Below, piece after piece: positions 5,858-15,006 of a stretch of 15,136 bases of DNA (its first letter is position 1; every line of letters begins with the position of its first letter). The DNA comes from JBFLVQ01 sp040758525 (lineage in GTDB: Bacteria > Acidobacteriota > Blastocatellia > Chloracidobacteriales > JADJPF01), in assembly GCA_040758525.1 (NCBI GenBank), contig JBFLVQ010000160.1, positions 1-15,136 of the forward strand. The letters run 5' to 3'. The position numbers and the translations under genes were made by a program. The notes below the pieces were generated by a model. The model was not told the DNA's origin, ran no database searches, and worked only from the letters and a program-made list of their open reading frames with translations.

Positions 5858-6892
5858 ATGAAAGTCTTTTATGACAAAGATATCGAAATGGCAATACTGC
5901 AAGACAAGAAGATTGCTGTACTTGGCTATGGCAGTCAGGGGCATGCGCATGCCTTAAATTTGCGTGAGCGTGGACTAAATGTGATGATCGGATTATCACC
6001 AGATAGCAGATCACGTAGTAAAGCCAGTGCGGCTGGCTTTACTGTTTATGATACTAGTGTGGCAGCAAAGCAGGCCGATATCATTATGGTATTGATTCCT
6101 GATGAACGGCAACCAGAGGTTTACCAGCAACAACTAGCTCAAGTGTTTGAGGAGGCATCGGCACAGGGCGAGGTCAAATACATTGCTTTTGGTCATGGCT
6201 TTGCAATTCATTTCAAAAAGATTGTACCACCAGCAAGAACTAATGTTTTTATGGTTGCTCCTAAATCCCCAGGCCATCTGTTACGAAAGGAATATACTGC
6301 TGGCGGTGGAGTGCCATCACTTATTGCTGTACAACAAGATCCTATTGGTAATACTAGAGCTATTGCGCTCGCTTATGCTGCTGCAATTGGCTCAGGGCGT
6401 ACTGGTATTCTGGAGACCACATTTCGTGAGGAGGTCGAGACAGATCTATTTGGAGAGCAGGCAGTCTTATGCGGTGGTCTTACCGCATTGATTCGCGCCG
6501 GTTTTGAAACGCTTACAGAAGCCGGTTATGCGCCAGAGATGGCCTACTTCGAATGTCTGCATGAAATGAAGTTGATTGTCGATCTGATCTATGAGGGTGG
6601 TATTGCCAATATGCGCTACTCGATCAGTAATACCGCTGAGTATGGTGATCTAACACGTGGTGAGCGCATTATCACTGAGCAAACACGTACAGCAATGCGC
6701 GAGCTATTGACAGAGATCCAATCGGGTCGTTTTGCTGATGAATGGCTTACTGAACATCGCGCTGGCAAGCCTAATTTTACCAGACTGGCAGCCGAGCAGG
6801 CAGATCATCCTATAGAACAGATAGGACAAAGATTGCGCGCTATGATGCCCTGGATTGACCGCAATAAGCTGGTTAATAAAGCAACAAGTTAA
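5858..6892 (+). CDS. ilvC: Ketol-acid reductoisomerase, class I
   Basis: This 344-residue enzyme isomerises and reduces acetohydroxyacids to 2,3-dihydroxy acids, the second shared step of Val and Ile synthesis, using Mg2+ and a nicotinamide cofactor. The N-terminal Rossmann domain shows VLGYGSQGHAHALNL (21-35). The C-terminal knotted domain supplies metal and catalytic residues: Asp196 and Glu200 (ETDLFGEQAVLCGG), and Glu232 and Glu236 (FECLHEMKLIVDL). Active-site Lys136 lies in APKSPGH. The cofactor loop reads GLSPDSRSRSKA (45-56) instead of the usual GLRPGSKSW type: the 2'-phosphate-binding Arg is Ser47, and an Asp (49) replaces Gly. This raises the possibility of NADH use. The start is ATG 5858, with CGGAG at 5846-5850; an in-frame extension to 5756 runs back into the cupin gene and is rejected. 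Confidence 0.96.
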   Translation: MKVFYDKDIEMAILQDKKIAVLGYGSQGHAHALNLRERGLNVMIGLSPDSRSRSKASAAGFTVYDTSVAAKQADIIMVLIPDERQPEVYQQQLAQVFEEASAQGEVKYIAFGHGFAIHFKKIVPPARTNVFMVAPKSPGHLLRKEYTAGGGVPSLIAVQQDPIGNTRAIALAYAAAIGSGRTGILETTFREEVETDLFGEQAVLCGGLTALIRAGFETLTEAGYAPEMAYFECLHEMKLIVDLIYEGGIANMRYSISNTAEYGDLTRGERIITEQTRTAMRELLTEIQSGRFADEWLTEHRAGKPNFTRLAAEQADHPIEQIGQRLRAMMPWIDRNKLVNKATS

Positions 6893-6913
6893 ACAGAGAG
6901 AGTAAAGTTAGTG

Positions 6914-8605
6914 ATGAGCGAGAAAAAATTGAATAACAGAAGTAAAGAGATTACTGAAGGCGTAGCACGCACACCTAATCGTGCTATGTTACGAGCAGTA
7001 GGGTTTAGCGATCAGGACTTTGTCAAGCCGATCATAGGTATTGCCAATGGCTATAGCACCATTACACCTTGCAATATAAGTTTAAATTCACTTGCACAGG
7101 TTGCCAATCAAACATTTGCTGACTATGGGGCAATGCCACAAATATTTGGCACGATCACTGTAAGCGATGGCATATCGATGGGAACGGAAGGGATGAAATA
7201 TTCCCTGGTGTCACGCGAAGTGATTGCCGATTCGATCGAGACAGTATGTAATGGCCAACGTCTTGATGGTCTACTAGCAATTGGCGGCTGTGACAAAAAC
7301 ATGCCAGGGGCAATGATTGCGATTGCCAGACTCAATATTCCGGCAATATTTGTTTATGGTGGCACAATCAAACCAGGCCACTATCAAGGACGTGATCTCA
7401 CTGTAGTAAGCGCATTTGAAGCGGTAGGACAATATTGTGCCAATAGGATCAGCGATACAGAGTTGATTGAGATCGAGCGTCATGCTTGCCCTGGCGCCGG
7501 TGCCTGTGGGGGTATGTTTACCGCTAATACTATGTCCTCAGCAATTGAAGCAATGGGCATGAGTTTGCCATATTCATCTACTATGGCTGCCGAAGATGCA
7601 GAAAAGATCGATAGTGCTGCACAATCTGCACAAGTATTATGCAGGGCGGTGCGCGATCAATTAGTACCAAGCCAAATATTGACAAGGAAGGCATTTGAGA
7701 ATGCCATTGCCGTGGTAATGGCGATTGGTGGCTCTACTAATGCGGTACTACATCTATTGGCGATCGCGCATGCTGCAGGCGTATCACTAACAATCGATGA
7801 TTTTGAAAAAATACGACTACGTGTACCAGTGCTATGTGATCTAAAGCCGAGCGGTAGGTATGTCACTACCGATCTACACCGCGCTGGTGGTATTCCACAG
7901 GTCATGAAGATGCTGCTGGCGCATGGAGTACTGCATGGCGATGCACTTACTATTACTGGTCAAACCATAGAGGAACTGCTTAGTGAAGTTCTTCCTGAAC
8001 CACCAATCAAACAGGATGTTATTCGGTCCTGGTATGCGCCTGTCTATTCGCAAGGGCATCTAGCAATCCTTAAAGGTAATCTTGCTGAAGAAGGTTGTGT
8101 GGCCAAGATTACTGGGATTAAGAGTAAGAAAATAACTGGCCCAGCGCGTGTTTATAACACCGAGGAGGATTGTTTAGCAGCAATCTTATCCAGTCAGATC
8201 AAGGTTGGCGATGTTGTGGTAATACGTTATGAGGGGCCAAAAGGTGGGCCTGGTATGCGTGAGATGTTATCACCTACCGCCGCACTGATAGGTGCCGGTC
8301 TAGGTGATAGTGTTGGATTGATAACTGATGGTCGCTTTTCTGGTGGCACTTATGGTTTGGTGGTAGGCCATGTTGCACCAGAAGCGGCGGTGGGTGGCAC
8401 CATTGCGCTTGTAGAAGATGGTGACAATATCACTATTGATGCGGAGACTGGCTCATTGACACTAGAGGTGTCTATGGATGAACTAGCAAAGCGACGAGCA
8501 CATTGGCGACCACCTACGCCGCGCTATCAGCGTGGCGTGCTGGCAAAGTATGCTCGCTTGGTCTCATCAAGTAGTACTGGCGCAGTAACCGATCTCTCAC
8601 TGTAA
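6914..8605 (+). CDS. ilvD: Dihydroxyacid dehydratase
   Basis: This 563-residue iron-sulfur dehydratase converts 2,3-dihydroxy acids to the 2-oxo acid precursors of valine and isoleucine. Three cysteines expected to hold the cluster are visible: Cys53 (TPCN), Cys126 (GGCDKNMPG) and Cys198 (HACPGAGACGGMFTANTM). This is the ILVD/EDD family pattern, and the TPCN and ACGGMFTANTM contexts suit the [2Fe-2S] type found in plants and many bacteria. GPKGGPGMREML and LITDGRFSGGTYG are conserved C-terminal motifs. Length is normal. The start is ambiguous between GTG 6911 and ATG 6914, which are adjacent codons; GAGAG at 6896-6900 serves either. It lies 21 bases after ilvC and is the last gene of the ilv run. 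6-phosphogluconate dehydratase is excluded by context. Confidence 0.95.
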   Translation: MSEKKLNNRSKEITEGVARTPNRAMLRAVGFSDQDFVKPIIGIANGYSTITPCNISLNSLAQVANQTFADYGAMPQIFGTITVSDGISMGTEGMKYSLVSREVIADSIETVCNGQRLDGLLAIGGCDKNMPGAMIAIARLNIPAIFVYGGTIKPGHYQGRDLTVVSAFEAVGQYCANRISDTELIEIERHACPGAGACGGMFTANTMSSAIEAMGMSLPYSSTMAAEDAEKIDSAAQSAQVLCRAVRDQLVPSQILTRKAFENAIAVVMAIGGSTNAVLHLLAIAHAAGVSLTIDDFEKIRLRVPVLCDLKPSGRYVTTDLHRAGGIPQVMKMLLAHGVLHGDALTITGQTIEELLSEVLPEPPIKQDVIRSWYAPVYSQGHLAILKGNLAEEGCVAKITGIKSKKITGPARVYNTEEDCLAAILSSQIKVGDVVVIRYEGPKGGPGMREMLSPTAALIGAGLGDSVGLITDGRFSGGTYGLVVGHVAPEAAVGGTIALVEDGDNITIDAETGSLTLEVSMDELAKRRAHWRPPTPRYQRGVLAKYARLVSSSSTGAVTDLSL

Positions 8606-8635
8606 TAAAATTAGTCCGCCCGGGGGAGCTTGCTC

Positions 8636-8665
8636 TTGACGCGATGCGTTATCAATGATTATAAT
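8636..8665 (+). promoter_or_regulatory. Promoter upstream of the P-II/amtB genes
   Basis: TTGACG (8636-8641) and a perfect TATAAT (8660-8665) are 18 bp apart, a strong sigma70-type match. Transcription would begin near 8672, giving a 5' leader of about 150 bases. A second TATAAT at 8761-8766 lies closer to the gene but has no good -35, as expected if an activator were required there. Nothing clearly resembles a sigma54 -24/-12 element. No strong terminator for ilvD is visible between 8606 and 8636. Confidence 0.6.
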
Positions 8666-8704
8666 TATGGCGCGCTGCGTTATGATTGGTTATAGAAATA
8701 ATGG
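8641..8704 (+). repeat. Imperfect tandem duplication overlapping the P-II promoter
   Basis: GCGATGCGTTAT (8641-8652) recurs as GCGCTGCGTTAT (8672-8683), offset by 31 bp. The similarity continues loosely through TTATA and ending ATGG in both copies. The first copy contains the -10 box. The spacing is close to three helical turns, so paired binding sites for a regulator are possible, although a simple local duplication explains it equally well. The rest of this 220-base gap shows a small TCTCTA/TAGAGA stem (8771-8794) and the ribosome site AGGGAG (8811-8816). Confidence 0.45.
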
Positions 8705-8825
8705 TTGTTGCGCACACCTGGGGCAGCCCTTAGATACTATTATGAAAAACTACCGTCACTTATAATTTGTTCTCTAACTAAAAGATAATAGAGAGCTTCG
8801 ATTTCTTAAGAGGGAGACGTGTAAC

Positions 8826-9230
8826 ATGCGGTTGATAACAGCGATTATCCGACCAGAACAGCTTGCAGATGTCAAAGCGGCGCTCTTTCGTGTTGGTGTT
8901 ACCGGAATGTCGCTAAGCGTCATACAGGGTCATGGAGGGGAGAAAGAGATTGTTGAACACTATCGTGGTAGTACAGTGGTAATGGAGTTTGTTGAGAAAG
9001 TAAAGATCGAGATGGCGGTCTCCGAACCATTTGTAAAACCGACGATAGATGCGATTTTAAAGGCAGCACGCACTGGTTCTGTTGGTGATGGCAAGATCTT
9101 TATCCATCCTCTTGAGAAGGTGATCCGTATACGTACTGGTGAAGAGGATAATGCTGCTTTAACTCCCATTTCAGCAGATGCCGTACAAGAGCGTGCAATA
9201 CGTGAAGCAAAACAGAGGAGCAAAGCATGA
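8826..9230 (+). CDS. glnK: P-II family nitrogen regulatory protein, atypical T-loop
   Basis: This 134-residue protein belongs to the trimeric P-II signal transducers that bind ATP/ADP and 2-oxoglutarate and report nitrogen and energy status. The core matches residue for residue: RLITAIIRP (2-10), VGVTGMSL (23-30), YRG (46-48), EKVKIE, the C-terminal signature TGSVGDGKIFI and RIRTGEEDNAAL. The T-loop is unusual. Tyr51, the uridylylation or adenylylation site of most P-II proteins, is Val51, and Gln39, a Mg/2-oxoglutarate contact, is Glu39. Ser49, phosphorylated in cyanobacteria, is present. A charged tail of about 22 residues extends past the usual 112. The stop overlaps the amtB start (ATGA), so its partner is very probably that channel; GlnK is the name used for such amtB-linked proteins. 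AGGGAG is 9 bases from the ATG. Confidence 0.92.
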   Translation: MRLITAIIRPEQLADVKAALFRVGVTGMSLSVIQGHGGEKEIVEHYRGSTVVMEFVEKVKIEMAVSEPFVKPTIDAILKAARTGSVGDGKIFIHPLEKVIRIRTGEEDNAALTPISADAVQERAIREAKQRSKA

Positions 9231-10504
9231 ACACAACTATGTCTACAGGAGATACGGCTTGGATCTTGATAAGCACTGCGCTGGTCTTTTTAATGACTCC
9301 TGGTTTAGCCTTTTTCTATGGTGGTTTGGTGCGCCGTCGCAATGTCCTTAATACATTTATGATGAGCTATGTGGCAATTGGTATTGTGGGAGTTATTTGG
9401 CTGCTAGTTGGCTACTCATTGGCATTTGCGCCTGGTTCGCCTTGGTTAGGCAAGCTTACTTGGGCAGGGTTTCAAGGTGTTGGACAAGAAGCGGAAGGTC
9501 AATATGCCGCCACCATTCCACATCTTGTTTTTGCTATGTTTCAAGGAATGTTTGCCATTATCACACCTGCGCTTATTGGTGGAGCGGTGGTTGAGAGAAT
9601 GACGTTTCGTGCCTATGCACTACTGTTGGCTTTATGGTCAATCATTGTCTATTCACCCGTTGCTCATTGGGTATGGGCTGTAGGTGGTTGGATACGGGAT
9701 AGAGGCGCACTAGATTTTGCTGGTGGCACAGTAGTTCATATCACAGCGGGAAGCGCCGCACTGGTCTGTGCCTGGTTTCTTGGTCCACGCCAAGATCATG
9801 GTCGATCACCATTAGTTCCACATAATGTCCCATTTGTGCTTTTAGGTGCAGGTCTATTGTGGTTTGGCTGGTTTGGTTTTAATTCTGGCTCTGCGCTTGC
9901 CGCTAATGGCTTAGCTACTTTGGCTTTGACTACGACATTTGCAGGTGCGACAGGAGCCATGCTGATGTGGTTGATTTTGGAGACAATTAAGAATGGTAAA
10001 CCATCTGCGGTTGGAATGGCAACCGGATCAGTAGTTGGATTAGTAGGAATTACACCTGCGGCAGGTTTTGTTACTCCAGTATCAGCAATTCTCATTGGCG
10101 CAACGGCTGCCGCGATCAGTTTTACCGCGATTCAATTACGTACCAAGACATCGCTAGATGACACCCTAGATGTGTTTGCTTGTCATGGAATGGGGGGAAT
10201 TACCGGAGCACTATTAACAGGAGTGTTTGCTACTAAAACAGTGAATGCTGCTGGTGCAGATGGACTGTTATATGGAAACCCTGCGCTGCTTGTTACTCAA
10301 GCAATTGCTGTACTAGCAACAATGGCTTACTCGGTATTTGTTACAGCAGGATTACTCTTCTTGATCAGATTAGCAATTCCATTACGTGTTGAGTTGAAGA
10401 CTGAACTAGAAGGGCTTGATCGACACGCGCATGGAGAAGAAGCCTATCACGATAAGACTGGTCTAGGCAGTTTAGGAGAAGCTGTTCTAGTAGGTGAAAA
10501 ATAG
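9227..10504 (+). CDS. amtB: Ammonium transporter, Amt family
   Basis: This 425-residue integral membrane protein has about eleven hydrophobic segments. It conducts ammonium or ammonia into the cell as a trimer in the cytoplasmic membrane. Key pore residues are visible: Asp163 in ALDFAGGTVVHITAG, which helps recruit ammonium, and the twin histidines His171 and His320 (FACHGMGGITGALLTG). The family motifs FFYGGLVRRRNVLNT (29-43), ITPALIGGAVVERM (112-125) and GFNSGSALAAN (217-227) are clear. No cleavable signal peptide is obvious. The cytosolic C-terminal tail from about 385 is hydrophilic and holds the His/Glu-rich segment near the end. GAGGAG just before the start and the ATGA overlap with the P-II gene indicate coupled translation. 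P-II proteins block this channel under nitrogen-sufficient conditions in characterised systems. Confidence 0.96.
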   Translation: MNTTMSTGDTAWILISTALVFLMTPGLAFFYGGLVRRRNVLNTFMMSYVAIGIVGVIWLLVGYSLAFAPGSPWLGKLTWAGFQGVGQEAEGQYAATIPHLVFAMFQGMFAIITPALIGGAVVERMTFRAYALLLALWSIIVYSPVAHWVWAVGGWIRDRGALDFAGGTVVHITAGSAALVCAWFLGPRQDHGRSPLVPHNVPFVLLGAGLLWFGWFGFNSGSALAANGLATLALTTTFAGATGAMLMWLILETIKNGKPSAVGMATGSVVGLVGITPAAGFVTPVSAILIGATAAAISFTAIQLRTKTSLDDTLDVFACHGMGGITGALLTGVFATKTVNAAGADGLLYGNPALLVTQAIAVLATMAYSVFVTAGLLFLIRLAIPLRVELKTELEGLDRHAHGEEAYHDKTGLGSLGEAVLVGEK

Positions 10505-10578
10505 CATCCTGAATAAGGATTAAGAGAAAGCATAATTTTGCTAGCTCCCTTGTATTGTATCTGTTAGGAGTAGAGTTT

Positions 10579-13500
10579 ATGTATAGGGACGAGAAATCAA
10601 GTTGTGGGGTTGGATTCATTGCCAGTTTAATGAATACCCGCAGTCGAGACATTCTCGAACAAGCGCTCTCTGCCTTGCAATGTGTTGAGCATCGCGGCGC
10701 CTGTAGCGCTGATAACGTTACCAGCGATGGTGCTGGTGTGATGACTGAGATTCCCTATAAACTTTTCAATTATGAGAAACATTCAGTAGCGATTGGCACA
10801 CTCTTCTTACCACGCAATCGCGACTCTCAAAAACGTGTTTTAGAGATCTTTCAAGATACCTTTAGTTTTCTTGATATGGAGGTATTACAATTTCGAGAGA
10901 TTCCCACAGATCCTGGGGTGTTAGGAAGAGATGCGCTAACCAGCCTTCCAGCAATGATCCATGTGGTAATCAAACGACCACGCTATTGCACTACATTAGC
11001 CTCGTTCAATAGATTGCTCTATACAGGCAAACAGATGACCCAAACACGTCTACGTCAACAGGGAGTCATTGAAGGAGTGTTTTTTCCATCACTCTCTGCC
11101 GATACGATTGTCTACAAAGCTTTAGTACGTAGCAATGATCTAGCCAAGTTCTATCTTGATCTGCAGAATCCAGACTACCAAACCGGCTTTGCGCTATTCC
11201 ATAGACGATTCAGCACCAATACACGAACATCTTGGGACAGAGCACAGCCATTCCGTATCATTGCCCATAACGGTGAAATTAATACCATTGCGGGAAATCG
11301 TTCATGGGCCTATTCAAGGGAAAAGTCACTAGGATTACAAAGCGAAGAACTATTAACGCACACCGGCATCAGTGATTCTGGTAGCCTTAATGAAATGGTT
11401 GAAGCTTTGCACTATCGCAGCATCATACCAACGATTACAGATGTATTAAGAATTATGATGCCGCCAGCTATGTCAGTAGATTCATCATATGCTTTCTGGG
11501 CGCGAGTGATGGAGCCTTGGGATGGTCCCGCGATCATTATTTTTTCAGATGGGCAGAGTGTGGGAGCAAGACTTGATCGTAATGGCTTCCGTCCTGGACG
11601 TTGGGCTCGCACACAAACCCATTTCTATCTCTGTTCTGAAGCGGGCGCCTTCAATTTAGCGGAGTCCAGCATTCTAGCAAAAGGTGCTTTACAGGCAGGA
11701 TCAGGTGTTACAGTTGATTTAAAAACAGGAAAGGTTGATTTTCACTATCCCAGTCAAGAACAGGAATATAAGGATGTTTCGCTTGAGCCAAAGTTGTTGC
11801 GCATACCTGTAATGGATATCTCTACAATGCCATTATCGCTTTCGAAAAAACAACTCTTCGATTATACCGAAGAAGATTTGAATAAAGTTCTTGTACCAAT
11901 GATCGCTACTGGCAAAGAAGCGATCGGTTCAATGGGTGATACAGCACGAATAGCAGTTCTCTCATCTGAACCAAGAGCATTTTTTGACTACTTTTCTCAG
12001 AACTTTGCCCAGGTTACCAATCCACCGGTGGACTTTCTACGTGAGACTCTGGCTACAGATCTAACAATGTTTTTAGGTGCGCGTGCGAATGTTTTTGTTC
12101 CTAGTGAGCTAATTTCACCTGCCGCTATTATTACATTGGATAGCCCAATACTTGGGCTGGCACAACAGGAGTTTCTTTTTCGCTTAGTAAGTAATAGATC
12201 AAAAAAGTATCCAACTGCCATTGAACTCAGTACTACCTTTAGTCGTGCCGAAGGTATGGAAGGATTTCGACAGAGCATTGAAAAACTGGTTTATCATGCA
12301 TTGAGTGCTGTTGAAAGAGGTGTTTCCATCATCATTCTTAGTGATCGTCAGGCTAACTTTGAAGATCTGCCCATACCCAGTCTCTTAGCACTGCGTGCTG
12401 TTATGAATGGATTAAATGAAGCAGGTTTAAAACTCCAAGCGTCATTGGTTGTACATACAGCAGAAGTACGCAATTCACATCAAGTAGCAGCATTGATCGG
12501 CTTTGGCGCATCAGCAGTCTGTCCATACCTTGCGCTAGAGATTGCTAGATGGGAACCGCATCCCAAACTTATCAATCTTACATCTGATGTAAAAGAGTCA
12601 AATCTAAAAGCTGCGCTTGCATCTGGTCTATTAAAAATTATGGCTAAGATGGGGATCTCTGTAGCGCGAAGTTACCAAAATGCCAAGCTATTTGTTGCGC
12701 TTGGACTTGGCAAGCGACTCATTAAGGAATATTTCCCTGGTCTGGAAAGCCCCTTAGGAGGACTTGAGATTGAAGACATTGCACAAAATATTCTTGAACG
12801 TGCCCAAGTTGCAGAAAGGTTAGTAAGCAATGGAAAATTGATTAACACTTATCAGTTCAAAGAGCATGGACGTCTGGCAGTGGGTGAAAAACATGCTATG
12901 ACGGCAGCGCGCGCGCGTGTTGTACATAGGTTGGTATATGAGAAAAGCCCCGTTCTCTCAGGATCAGAAGTATATGAAGAGTATTTGCGGTTGGGCGAGG
13001 AGAGTGAGCCGATTCATATAAGGAATCTACTTACCTTTAAGTATAGCGAAACACCATTGCCAATTGAGAGTGTCCAATCACAAGAGGAGATTTTACGTAC
13101 CTTCGGGGCTGGTGGTATGTCATTTGGGGCAATCAGCGCAGAGTCGCAGCGTGATCTAATTTTGGCTATGCGTGATATACAAGGTCGCAGTAACAGTGGT
13201 GAAGGTGGAGAAAATCCATACTATTTTTCTCAGGGCATCACCGCAACAACTAAACAGGTTGCCTCTGGGCGTTTTGGTGTTACTGGGGAATATCTAATTA
13301 CCGCGCAAGAGCTTCAGATCAAAATAGCACAGGGCGCCAAGCCCGGCGAAGGTGGACAGTTGATGTCGGCTAAAATCACAGCAGAAATTGCTCGTGCACG
13401 ACATTCGCCACAAGGAATAGATCTGATCTCGCCCCCACCATTGCATGATATCTATAGTATAGAAGATCTCAAACAACTGATTTATGAACTCAAGCAATTA

Positions 13501-15006
13501 AATCCTGATGCCAAAGTGAGTGTCAAGCTTGTCTCTGGTAACAATATTGGCACCATTGCGGTTGGTGTTGCAAAGGCTGGTGCAGATATCATTCAAATAT
13601 GTGGTTGGGATGGTGGTACAGGAGCGGCAGGGCTTGGTTCAATGAAGCATACTGGCTTACCTTGGGAGTTGGGTCTGCTTGAAGTACATCGTGCATTGGT
13701 CGAGAACAATTTGCGAGCATCCATTGTGCTGCGCACGGATGGTGGACTACACACTGGCAAAGATATTGTTTTCGCTGCCATTTTGGGCGCCGAAGAATTT
13801 GATTTTGGGAAACTTCTGCTGGTGGCACAAGGGTGTATTATGGCTAGAGTGTGCGAAACAAACCAATGCCCAGCAGGAATTGCAACTCATGATCCGAAAT
13901 TAAAGAATAAGTATCAGGGGGATAAAGATCATGTAGTAAGAATGCTTGAATATTTAGCCTATGATGTACAACGCCAGCTTCTCGCACTAGGAGTCTATAC
14001 TCTACGAGAGCTTATTGGACGTACAGATCTGCTCATACTTGAGCCACGTCATGCCAAACTGATTGAACAACGGAAATTGGATTTAAGTTATTTTCTTGCT
14101 TTACCAACTACTTTTGAGAAGCAAGAGAGTATTGATCGTGCAAGTGTAAGTCTTCTTAATCAGAGATTGCTTGATGATACACGGCAGGCAATCGAGACAA
14201 ACTCAGATAGAGAGCTTTTCTATCCAATTACAACATCTGATCGTGCTACATTGGCAACTCTTGCTGGAGTATTGTCAGGCAGGATATCAAGCTATCGTGC
14301 TAAACAGCGAAGCAATGAGATCTCACATCAACCATTCTCAAGCAAGATCAGCGTCACATTCACAGGCAGTGCAGGACAAGGGTTTGGGGTATTTCTTGTC
14401 AATGGGCTAGAAGTACGCCTATATGGTGAGGCAAATGACTCGGTTGGCAAGGGTATGTCGGGTGGAAAGATTGTTATCACACCAGCTCCTCAAGCAATGT
14501 TTAAGGCTGAAGAAAACAGCATTTTAGGAAACTGTGTGCTCTATGGTGCAACCGGTGGAACGCTATTTGTGAATGGTTTGGCTGGTGATCGCTTTGCTGT
14601 GCGTAACAGTGGCGCAACAGCCGTTGTCGAAGGTGTAGGGCTGCATGCTTGCGAGTATATGACAAATGGCATTGTTGTCATTTTGGGAAGATTTTCTGCC
14701 AATCTAGGCGCCGGAATGACAGGCGGAACCGTCTATGTTTTAGGAGATCATTCGGCGGAATACATCAACCAATCCTATATTGTGCCAGCAGCAATCTCTA
14801 TCGATGAATATGCTATGCTAGCAGCATTGCTTGAGCAATACGCTACCGATACGGAAAGCCAGCATGCTCAAGAGATTCTTGCTGCTTGGGAGCTGACCAG
14901 GAATGGCTTTACAAAGTATATTCCACGAGTTATCTCAACAACAAAAATAGAAACCCACACAATGGAAAACGTAAAAAATCATGGACAAGGCAAATCCACA
15001 GCATAA
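10579..15006 (+). CDS. gltB: Glutamate synthase large (alpha) subunit
   Basis: This 1475-residue enzyme makes two glutamates from glutamine and 2-oxoglutarate. Domains run in the usual order. A class II glutamine amidotransferase has nucleophile Cys9 in SSCGVGFIA and the HNGEINT motif near 230. A central domain (about 430-760) follows, with FFDYFSQNFAQVTNPP. The FMN-binding synthase domain starts with GGMSFGAIS (845-853), and GSGENPY-like GEGGENPY lies after it. The 3Fe-4S cysteines are Cys1086, Cys1092 and Cys1097 (VCETNQCPAGIATHDP). A GXGXG beta-helix fills about 1263-1430. Cys9 implies removal of a short 8-residue propeptide if ATG 10579 is the start; AGGAG (10566-10570) 8 bases upstream supports it over an in-frame ATG at 10555. 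Length fits the NADPH-type alpha subunit, yet no gltD follows in the window. Confidence 0.95.
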   Translation: MYRDEKSSCGVGFIASLMNTRSRDILEQALSALQCVEHRGACSADNVTSDGAGVMTEIPYKLFNYEKHSVAIGTLFLPRNRDSQKRVLEIFQDTFSFLDMEVLQFREIPTDPGVLGRDALTSLPAMIHVVIKRPRYCTTLASFNRLLYTGKQMTQTRLRQQGVIEGVFFPSLSADTIVYKALVRSNDLAKFYLDLQNPDYQTGFALFHRRFSTNTRTSWDRAQPFRIIAHNGEINTIAGNRSWAYSREKSLGLQSEELLTHTGISDSGSLNEMVEALHYRSIIPTITDVLRIMMPPAMSVDSSYAFWARVMEPWDGPAIIIFSDGQSVGARLDRNGFRPGRWARTQTHFYLCSEAGAFNLAESSILAKGALQAGSGVTVDLKTGKVDFHYPSQEQEYKDVSLEPKLLRIPVMDISTMPLSLSKKQLFDYTEEDLNKVLVPMIATGKEAIGSMGDTARIAVLSSEPRAFFDYFSQNFAQVTNPPVDFLRETLATDLTMFLGARANVFVPSELISPAAIITLDSPILGLAQQEFLFRLVSNRSKKYPTAIELSTTFSRAEGMEGFRQSIEKLVYHALSAVERGVSIIILSDRQANFEDLPIPSLLALRAVMNGLNEAGLKLQASLVVHTAEVRNSHQVAALIGFGASAVCPYLALEIARWEPHPKLINLTSDVKESNLKAALASGLLKIMAKMGISVARSYQNAKLFVALGLGKRLIKEYFPGLESPLGGLEIEDIAQNILERAQVAERLVSNGKLINTYQFKEHGRLAVGEKHAMTAARARVVHRLVYEKSPVLSGSEVYEEYLRLGEESEPIHIRNLLTFKYSETPLPIESVQSQEEILRTFGAGGMSFGAISAESQRDLILAMRDIQGRSNSGEGGENPYYFSQGITATTKQVASGRFGVTGEYLITAQELQIKIAQGAKPGEGGQLMSAKITAEIARARHSPQGIDLISPPPLHDIYSIEDLKQLIYELKQLNPDAKVSVKLVSGNNIGTIAVGVAKAGADIIQICGWDGGTGAAGLGSMKHTGLPWELGLLEVHRALVENNLRASIVLRTDGGLHTGKDIVFAAILGAEEFDFGKLLLVAQGCIMARVCETNQCPAGIATHDPKLKNKYQGDKDHVVRMLEYLAYDVQRQLLALGVYTLRELIGRTDLLILEPRHAKLIEQRKLDLSYFLALPTTFEKQESIDRASVSLLNQRLLDDTRQAIETNSDRELFYPITTSDRATLATLAGVLSGRISSYRAKQRSNEISHQPFSSKISVTFTGSAGQGFGVFLVNGLEVRLYGEANDSVGKGMSGGKIVITPAPQAMFKAEENSILGNCVLYGATGGTLFVNGLAGDRFAVRNSGATAVVEGVGLHACEYMTNGIVVILGRFSANLGAGMTGGTVYVLGDHSAEYINQSYIVPAAISIDEYAMLAALLEQYATDTESQHAQEILAAWELTRNGFTKYIPRVISTTKIETHTMENVKNHGQGKSTA

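Noticed and set aside
8715..8735. Possible sigma54 promoter (GGGGCAGCCCTTAGA) before the P-II gene
   Set aside because: It lacks the required GC at the -12 position and the proper TGGCAC-type -24 element; good sigma70-type boxes are present instead.
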